Assembly: GCA_003665825.1 (NCBI GenBank)
Contig: QPFY01000008.1
Span: forward strand, 434,001-498,000
DNA from: Microbotryum silenes-acaulis
Lineage: Eukaryota > Basidiomycota > Microbotryomycetes > Microbotryales > Microbotryaceae
Reading direction: 5' to 3'
Length of the DNA: 64,000 nt
Shown here piece by piece: positions 57,059 to 64,000 of this stretch. The first letter of the stretch is position 1; the number at the start of each line of letters is the position of its first letter. The notes under the pieces are model-generated. The model saw only the letters and a program-made list of their open reading frames with translations. It searched no databases and was not told the DNA's origin. The position numbers and the translations under genes are program-made.

Positions 57059-59801
57059 ATGCAAGGCTCGATCCCCGAGAAGAAGCTTTCGGGCGAATAC
57101 GTCGACGACAAACACGGCGACGCGACCTTTATCACTGCTGCCGGGGGTCGACGCAGTGCAACCTCGAGCGAACTTGAATCGGGGGCTAAGCAGACCCAGT
57201 ATGATGAGGATGGCGTGGAACGTGTGGCACCGGAGAATGATTTGCATCGCGGTCTCAAGGCCAGGCAGTTGAGTCCCGTTCTTCCTTCTCCGCTGGATCG
57301 CGAATCACGCTTTCGGCGCTGCTGGTCACGGAGGAGCATCCTCCGCACCACCGAGACTCTTGCTCCACTAGCAGCACGGCATCGATCAACAACAACGCTA
57401 CAGTCAGCTGACGAGGACGTTCATTCCCATGTTGATTTTACAGAATTTCCATGATTGCCCTAGGTCAGTTGCTTCTACCCACCTAGCTTCATCGGCCACG
57501 ACGCTTCCGTTTACTGGTCTGGGCAGCGTCACCAGACTCGCCCGCGAAAGTCCGCCTCCCGAGAGGCCCGTCGGCGGTCGTCGGTCCTGTCGGCTTTTGT
57601 TTCTTGTGGGTGCCAAGCTCTCTCCATCATTATGTACTGACATTGTTTTTCTGCGTACTTTCTGTACCTCTCATTCCCATTACTTCGTTTCAAATTGCTC
57701 GACCTCGCACGATGATTTCATTGTACTTCAGGTGGTGCCATTGGAACGGGCCTCGTCATTGGTAAGTCACACATTTCTCAGATTTGGTGTCCAGATTCGG
57801 TGTCAGGAGGCCACATGGGAATCTGAGCTAACCGCCGCTTCTCCCCCACTCACCTCCGCCGGTTCCAGGTTCCGGAACAGGTCTTTCCCGAGGTGGTCCG
57901 GTCGGACTGTTGTTGGCGTATGTGGTCATGGGAACGGTATGCTTCGGTGTCCTTGCTTCGCTAGGTGAAATGGCGTAAGTCACCTTCGGCCTTCGGCAGG
58001 GCAAAGCATAAAGCGCTAGGGGCTCGCGCGACTTGGTCAAAAAGCTGATTTCAATCTCAAATTCACTTTGGTGACAGGACTTTGATTCCGCACAAAAAGG
58101 GATTTTCAGGGTATGCATCTCGATTCGTTGATCCTGCGATGGGTTTCGCTACCGGTAGGTTCTTCTGCTTCAGCTGTGGCGGAGGTCAGATGACCCTTGT
58201 CCGGTCTCGGCAAAGCGCGGTATTCGCTGGACTCGAGAGGGGTAGCCGAGCTGATTTCTGATTGGGGTTCCCTTCAAATAGGATGGAACTACTTGTTCAA
58301 ATACCTCGTCGTCACACCAAACAACATCACTGTACGCTTCATAGTCTTTTTGAAAAATGTGCACCAGCGGCCAGCGGCTGATCGGCTGGAAGAACTCTCA
58401 CATACACAGGCGGCGTCCATCGTCATTCAGTACTGGACTCGCGCCGTGCCCGTAGGAGCATGGATCACCATCTTCAACGTCATCAGTGAGTAGACGGCAC
58501 CTGACTCTTGGGAAGATTCGCAGTACGATTACTGACGCTATTCGGTGCTTTCCCCGCGCGCAGTCATCGTCATCAACTTGCTCGGGATCAAGGTCTTTGG
58601 CGAGATCGAGTTCTGGCTCTCGTTCTTCAAGATCATCGTCTTGACGGGATTGATCCTCCTCGGTTGGATCATCGATCTCGGAGGTGTTCCCGGCCAAGGC
58701 CGTATCGGCTTCCGCTACTGGCGCGACCAACCTTTCGCGCACTACATCTACAACACCGACACGGGTGTTTTCCTCGGTGTCTGGTCGTGCATGACCACCG
58801 CGCTTTTCGCCTACATGGGGTGCGAGTTGATCGGTGTCACCTTCGGCGAGGCCAAGAACCCTCGCAAGACGATCCCCAAGACGATCCGTCGCACGTTCTG
58901 GCGTCTGCTCATCTTCTACGTCGGATCCATCTTCGTCGTCGGTCTCATCGTCTCGGCGAACGACCCCGATCTCTTGACCGCCAACAAGCGCCGCACGAGT
59001 GCCGCCGCCTCCCCGTTCGTCGTCGCCATCCAACGAGCCGGTATCAAGGTCCTACCCGATATCATCAACGCCTCGATCCTCATGTTCGTCATGTCGGCCG
59101 CCAACTCGGATCTCTACATCGGTTCGCGCACCCTGTACGCTCTCGCGGCCGAGAGCAAAGCTCCCAAGATCTTCATGCGCACGAACCGCTATGGAACGCC
59201 TTACGTCGCCCTTGCGTTCTGCTCTGCTTTCTGCTGTTTGGCCTACATGAACGTCGCAGCTGAAGGTGCCCAGGTCTTCACCTACTTCACTGCGCTCGTG
59301 ACCATCTTTGGTGCTCTGACCTGGCTCAGTATCCTCGTTTCCCACGTACGCTTCATGAAGGGACTCAAGGTGCAGGGGATCTCGCGCGATACGTTGCCGT
59401 GGCAGGCACCGCTACAGCCTTATCTGGCCTACTTCTCCATCGTCGTCACTTCGATTGTCACTTTATTCAAGGGCTTTGATGCCTTCATGCCCAACTTCAA
59501 GTTCAGGACCTTCATCACCGCTTACCTCGGTCTTCGTGAGTTGACGCACTTCCTTTCCAGCGCAGGTGGTATATCGTCCGAAAAACTGACGTATTCTATT
59601 TTGACGAAATCCCACTTTACAGCTATTTACGTCATCCTTTACACGGGATGGAAGATCTATCACCGCACGTCCATCATCCCCTTGGCCGAACTCGACTTCG
59701 TCTCCGGCCGTCGCGAATTCGACGAGGACGAAGCCGCGGAAGAAGAAGCTGCCGCGAACAAGCACACCCCTTTGTGGAAGAAGATTTGGGAAGGCGCATA
59801 A
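57059..59801 (+). CDS. amino-acid permease, fungal YAT/APC family
   Basis: Plasma-membrane proton-coupled amino-acid transporter. Nine exons (57059-57267, 57445-57464, 57732-57761, 57869-57974, 58078-58154, 58282-58331, 58410-58485, 58564-59535, 59623-59801) sum to 1719 nt, 572 residues, the usual size. Key motifs: LKARQISMIALGGAIGTGL at the start of TM1, SGTGLSRGGPVGLLLAY, TLIPHKKGFSGYASRFVDPAMGFATGWNY and CELIGVTFGEAKNPRKTIPK. The last is the YAT signature. About 12 membrane spans are visible. The N- and C-termini are charged and cytosolic; the end EEEAAANKHTPLWKKIWEG is typical. Substrate specificity cannot be read from the sequence. The first exons are very short (20-106 nt), so the N-terminal model relies on motif continuity across introns. 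Confidence 0.93.
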
Positions 59802-60897
59802 CGTGGGCTACTGGGATAGGCTTGTTAGGTTAATTGTTTGTACTCATTAGATACGGAGGCGCTGGGAAAGGGAGGGGCTCAATCTGTATTCCCCCTCTTT
59901 CAACGGTCACGTGAGATGGTGTTTTTTTCATTCGTTTGGTGAACGTGATGTCTCATGCGGCAAACCTCCTGATTGTGCCAAAAGCTTTTTTCTCTCAAGA
60001 ACGTGTTTTTGCTAAGGCGTTATTACCGTGAAGAGAATAGAGAGTGCTGGGAATATCGAGTCAAGTTGAAACTTACTTGTCAGGGGGCCCGGCAAATCCT
60101 CGCCATTCCGCGTCGCAGTGCCCGTGTAGCTATTCCTGATCTTAAGCCAATAATTGTTCCGGGCCTTGACTTCGTCCGCGCAGACGACTGCCTTTACGTG
60201 CTTTCATCTCGATTTGGAATTGGTGTTGTGCTCTAGAGCGAAGCTTAGGTAGGAGCGAGTGATGCCTCAAAACTGAGGCGCCGTGGCAGATAAGAGGCCC
60301 TCATTGATCCACGCATTGCGACTGTTGCCAACTGCCCTCACATACAATGCCAGTGGAAACAATTAGTCCGATCGCGACGCGGACTTTATAAACTTCATGG
60401 ACGCGGGCAAGGCGAGGTAGAGCTGGAACTCAGCTCGCATAGACGGCACTGCAGGTTTTGACGAGTGGCTGAGCACGACGGGATCAGTGGTGAGGCGGAT
60501 GAAAAGAATATCAAGGGCAAATGCTCGACAGCAAGAAACATACCTACCGAACGTACACTCGCGTGGTGCTCGATTCAACCGGTTCTGGTTAATTTGCGAA
60601 CTGGGTCAGGAGGTAAGCTCTAGATCTCCGCGACGTTAGACAGGGGGCGAGTTGCGGGCGATGGCCACTGCCGGAGCTCGGGACCGAAGCCGTCCGAGTT
60701 CAAGGAGTGAGATAACCACAGAATTTGATGGCGGAAGAGCACACTTTCACACTACTGTGTTTACACGACAAAGGACACGAATGATCTCCGATCTTCCAAC
60801 TGGATCTGATCTTCCTCTACGTCCCTCTATCGAATTGGACATCGTAATCCTTCAAAGCGACCGATCACTTTTCCTACTCTCCTCTTCCTACATCTCT
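59802..60897. other. 1.1 kb convergent intergenic permease / SDR
   Basis: Between two convergent stops. A plus-strand frame at 59973-60236 has no recognisable domain. No RNA gene or repeat seen. Confidence 0.5.
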
Positions 60898-62027
60898 CTA
60901 CCAAACGATATCCTCCCCCTTCCAATCCAAAAACCTGCCCCCATCGCCCTCCTTCAAGCCCTTTATAACGTCCAACAACCTCCTCGTCGAATCCTCCGCC
61001 GTAAAAACGCCGTCCTTCTTGCCCGCATCTTTTTCATTCGTAAAGTCTTTCGAAAGGTTCGTACTTACGACCGTCCCAGGGTGTAGGGAAATTGCGATGG
61101 AGGGTGTGGCTCGTAGTTGAAGTTCGCGTTGGAGGGTCATGACGACTTGATTCGTCGCGGCTTTGGAGGATCGGTAACCTACCCATCTATGAGTGAATGA
61201 ACGCGAACGAGTGGTTCAGTCACGGTGAACGGGAATTCTCACACGAAACACGAAGAAAATCCTCCCAGCAGCCCACATTCACGTCCACTTACCCTCCCTT
61301 CGCATTATCTCCGATACTCCCCACTCTCGCGGTCAAACTCGCCAAAACGGACAGACCCTTCGGTACTGCACCTTTGGCCGGATCCTCCTCGTTCGATTCG
61401 AGCGCCTTCTTGACGTCCGATTTCTTAGGTAGTAGTGGCATGAAGTGTTTGTAGGTTAGGAGGTGACCAAAGGTGTTGATCTGAGCGGGGATGCGAAGGG
61501 GAAAGGGTCGGGTCAGTCCGGACGGGTCTTGGGTCGAGCAGCCGTTCCCCGTGAGGGATAGGGGGTCCAGCAACGAACCTGATAATGATGCAACAGTTCG
61601 TCCTGCTTGACTTGGGTGATACTCTTATCCGCATGGAGCTGTTCCCAAAGCGAATATCGAGAAGAATTTTCGCATCAACATGAGCCTTCAAAACATCTCG
61701 AAAACTCCGACCCAAGTCTTTGTGAAAAAAAAGACTGACCACCCCGGAAACATTCAATAAGAACCTCAAACTTCCCTTCCCAAATTTCCCCTCCACATCT
61801 TTCGCAGCTTTCTCAATCGTATCCTCCTTCGTCACATCCATCTCTAAGACCGTCAGACGATCTTCGACTTTATTAGCTTGGAGGCCTGCTGAGGAGAGGA
61901 TGTGCGAACGGGTTGAGGAAGGGTTGCGAGAGGTTGCGATGACTTGGAGGGAGGTGGTGCGCAGGAGATGTTGGACGAAATGGGTGCCCAGGGATCCGGA
62001 ACTGCCTTGAATGAGGGCGATGGACAT
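60898..62027 (-). CDS. short-chain dehydrogenase/reductase, C-factor/sniffer-like
   Basis: NAD(P)-dependent oxidoreductase of the classical SDR family. Four exons (62027-61740, 61638-61579, 61480-61293, 61186-60898) give 825 nt, 274 residues. The Rossmann motif is ALIQGSSGSLGTHF (GxxGxxG). A later LNVSGV stretch replaces the more usual NNAG. The catalytic pair is in YRSSKAATN (YxxxK), and SLHPGTVVSTNL is the PG motif after it. The layout matches the fungal C-factor-like subgroup (carbonyl reductase/sniffer type). Substrate unknown. The start MSIALIQGSSG is fixed by the Rossmann strand beginning directly at the N-terminus. Confidence 0.88.
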
Positions 62028-62619
62028 GATCGAGTGGGTCTGGGGAGATGAATAGGTGGGAAGAGGCTAAGGAAGGGGGTAATTGTTGAGATCGAGGTCG
62101 AGGTCGATGACGTTGGCTTGTGCGATCGCGTGTGGGGGGGGGATCACAGATAGTCGTGCGTGAGGTGGTGGCGGGTAGAGGTGGAGAAGCAACGTGGAGC
62201 TTTGGAGGGCCACTTCAATGCTGATGACGAAATGGACGAAGCGATTCCGCCCTCGCGGATCGTGGGGATCGATCGAAGTTCAGATCACGTGATGTTCCTT
62301 TCGGGCCACGCCGAGGTTTTGAGACAGCGCGATCGCGTGACGGAACTCCGCCGAGCGGGATGTGTGGAACGATACAGTAAGGCATGATGATTGACCAGGA
62401 GCTAAAGACACAGAAACGAGAGGATGAGGAAAGACTGATGAAAGAAAGTGTGCAACGCGAGAGGGGCCGAGGGCGCGCCGAGGGCTAGACGAAAAAAAAT
62501 GTCTACTGCTTTTTGAGGTGGAAAGAAACCGAGTAAGATAGAAGAGGTGTTGTGGGTGTGTTCTATGTGTTATGTGCTGTTGACGAAAATGATGAAAGCC
62601 GGTGCTGGGGAAAACCGGA
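62028..62619. other. intergenic between PQ-loop gene 3' end and SDR 5' end
   Basis: About 590 bp between tandem minus-strand genes. It should hold the SDR promoter and the PQ-loop gene 3' UTR. No other feature supported. Confidence 0.5.
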
Positions 62620-63899
62620 TCAGGCCTCGTCCTCATCCAAAAGTCGTTCGTCATCGGCGAAGATTTTGGCTTCTTCGGCTTTCCTCGCGGAGGAGTAGTA
62701 CCAGAACTGCACGAAAAGCAAAGAGCTAGTTGATGAGACATGTACCTTTCCCTCCTCAAAAAAGGCCCCAAACTCACTTGCCCCAGCACAATAAAGTCCA
62801 AAAAGATCGTCCCGCCGGATCCGACCAACCAACTCGCATTAATCAGAATATGTTGCGGGTTGACCGACGTCAACAAGATGGAAGCGACATAAGTCCCGTT
62901 CCCCGCAACGGAGAAGGCGAACATCAGTAGACTGAGGCCTTGGCATTTCGTTTCCATGTTTTTGGAGATTTGGGGGAGGCGAGATCCGAGGTAGAGGAAG
63001 GCGGAGGCCCAGCCGACGACTTGCGCTTTGGTGTCCCAGACTTCGGCTGTGGGAGGTCGATTTCGTCAGGAATACATCCAAGTGAGAAGAGTCTCTGCCA
63101 GGTAATCGCGCGCAAGAACGTACGTTTCCTCCCCTGGGGCACATCTCTACTCAGCCTCCAAGCGACGATTCCCACACCCAGCACCACAACGAAACCACCA
63201 ACATAGCTAACAATATCCTTGATCCTCCTCATCTTAAGATCCGGCTCGGGTTCGTTCGGCGCATGGGCCGAGAAGGACGAGAGGAGGGGATCAGTCTCGT
63301 GGGCTGTCGAAGGGATTGTGCCGGCCGAAGTGGCTTCGGTGGAGAATAGTTCGGGGTAAAGGGCTCGCTTGCGACGGTAGTAGAAGACTTGGAAGATGAG
63401 GACGACTGTGGTTGGGAGGGAATGATTCAGCGTGAGCACCCGGTAGCCGCTTAGAAACGTTTTCGGGGAAAAGGCGTACTGTCACAGAGCGAGTAGTAGA
63501 CCGCGAGGATGATCATCGTCGGTAGCAGTCTAAATAGCAGATACACAAGATCAGCATGTCTGGTCCATGTCATAGCTGCAGTTTACTTGCGCAAACTGAC
63601 CCCTGCCAAAGAGCTCCGAGGAGGTTGGTCGCATCACCCGCCAGCCACTTATTTTTGACGTCAAGCGGTCACAAACCCGAGTCAGCTCCAGCCCCTATAC
63701 TTCATTCAGGTAGAACAGAACAATGAAACTCACGATGGCCAAAAAGACGAGACTGAGCCCTTCGCCCGACTGCTGCACGACGCATAGCCAGAGCTGGTCG
63801 AAAGAACTGTCGATCGAGTCAGAGAACAAAATCCATAGGAAGAGTCAACTCGAGGTGGGTTCTCGTTGTCTTTGAAAATGAGACGGTACCTGGGGTGTG
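62620..63899 (-). CDS. PQ-loop vacuolar/lysosomal cationic amino-acid exporter (Ypq/PQLC2 type), partial at right edge
   Basis: The last exons of a minus-strand gene whose 5' end lies beyond the right edge. Readable exons include 63899-63885 (VYTPQ), then FDQLWLCVVQQSGEGLSLVFLAI/WLAGDATNLLGALWQG, which is the first PQ-loop. LPTMIILAVYYSLCDIVLIFQVFYYRRKRALYP follows. Exon 63046-62778 contains GSRLPQISKN, the second PQ-loop, with INASWLVGSGGTIFLDFIVLGQ. The last exon, 62706-62620, ends ERLLDEDEA. Order and motifs match the seven-helix Ypq1-3/Rtc2 and PQLC2 family that exports arginine and lysine from the vacuole. A hydrophilic cytosolic loop separates the two halves, as usual. The start is not visible. 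Confidence 0.85.
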
Positions 63900-64000
63900 T
63901 ACACCTGCGGGAACGGAGAGAAAATCGGGAGGTGGGTCAGTCTTGGGGACTTCCGCGGCGGAGTGGATAGTGCATACACTCAGGTCGTGCGGAGGTGCGG

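Overview
The window is eukaryotic nuclear DNA, almost certainly from a basidiomycete fungus and most likely a yeast-like member of Pucciniomycotina. This placement is inferred. Genes are dense, on both strands, and cut by many short (about 60-250 nt) GT-AG introns with a few GC-AG ones. Base composition is moderately GC-rich. The proteins are fungal types, including an S. pombe-type short phosphoglycerate mutase, a mating-type-class HMG-box factor, an RFX factor and a fungal amino-acid permease. I rebuilt 24 protein genes by hand. For most of them all exon phases close to an exact multiple of three. There are no prokaryotic features.

Left part (0-19.3 kb): the 5' end of a probable acyl-CoA oxidase runs off the left edge (-). 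It is followed by mitofusin FZO1 (-), phosphoglycerate mutase GPM1 (+), PP2A methylesterase PPE1 (-), ribosomal protein uL11/RPL12 (-) diverging from RACK1 (+), the ESCRT-associated protein BRO1 (+) and the peroxisomal import receptor PEX5 (-). The third RACK1 intron carries a recognisable U24 box C/D snoRNA.

Middle (19.3-34 kb): this is the accessory-looking part. It holds a long inverted repeat (about 240 bp arms), a four-exon HMG-box transcription factor (-), and about 4.5 kb with no convincing gene. That stretch contains a foldback element built from CTTAAG-centred 10-mers between 27-bp terminal inverted repeats, and possible gene debris. UTP6 (+) and a SAP30-like Sin3/HDAC subunit (-) follow.

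Right part (34-64 kb): FAT1 very-long-chain acyl-CoA synthetase (+), a DUF2985 membrane protein (-), an RFX transcription factor (-), an unrecognised 596-residue coiled-coil protein (+), a multi-pass membrane protein (-), TOM20 (+), ribosomal protein uL23/RPL25 (+), APC11 (-), a small zinc-ribbon protein (+), an amino-acid permease (+), a short-chain dehydrogenase (-) and the 3' part of a PQ-loop vacuolar amino-acid exporter running off the right edge (-). A near-perfect 35-bp-arm hairpin lies between TOM20 and RPL25.

Most genes are unlinked housekeeping functions. A loose peroxisome/fatty-acid theme (acyl-CoA oxidase, PEX5, FAT1) is visible but the genes are far apart. The most distinctive biology is in gene structure: start codons split by introns, a 7-nt exon, GC-AG introns, an intronic snoRNA in the same host gene as in budding yeast, and several palindromic repeats.
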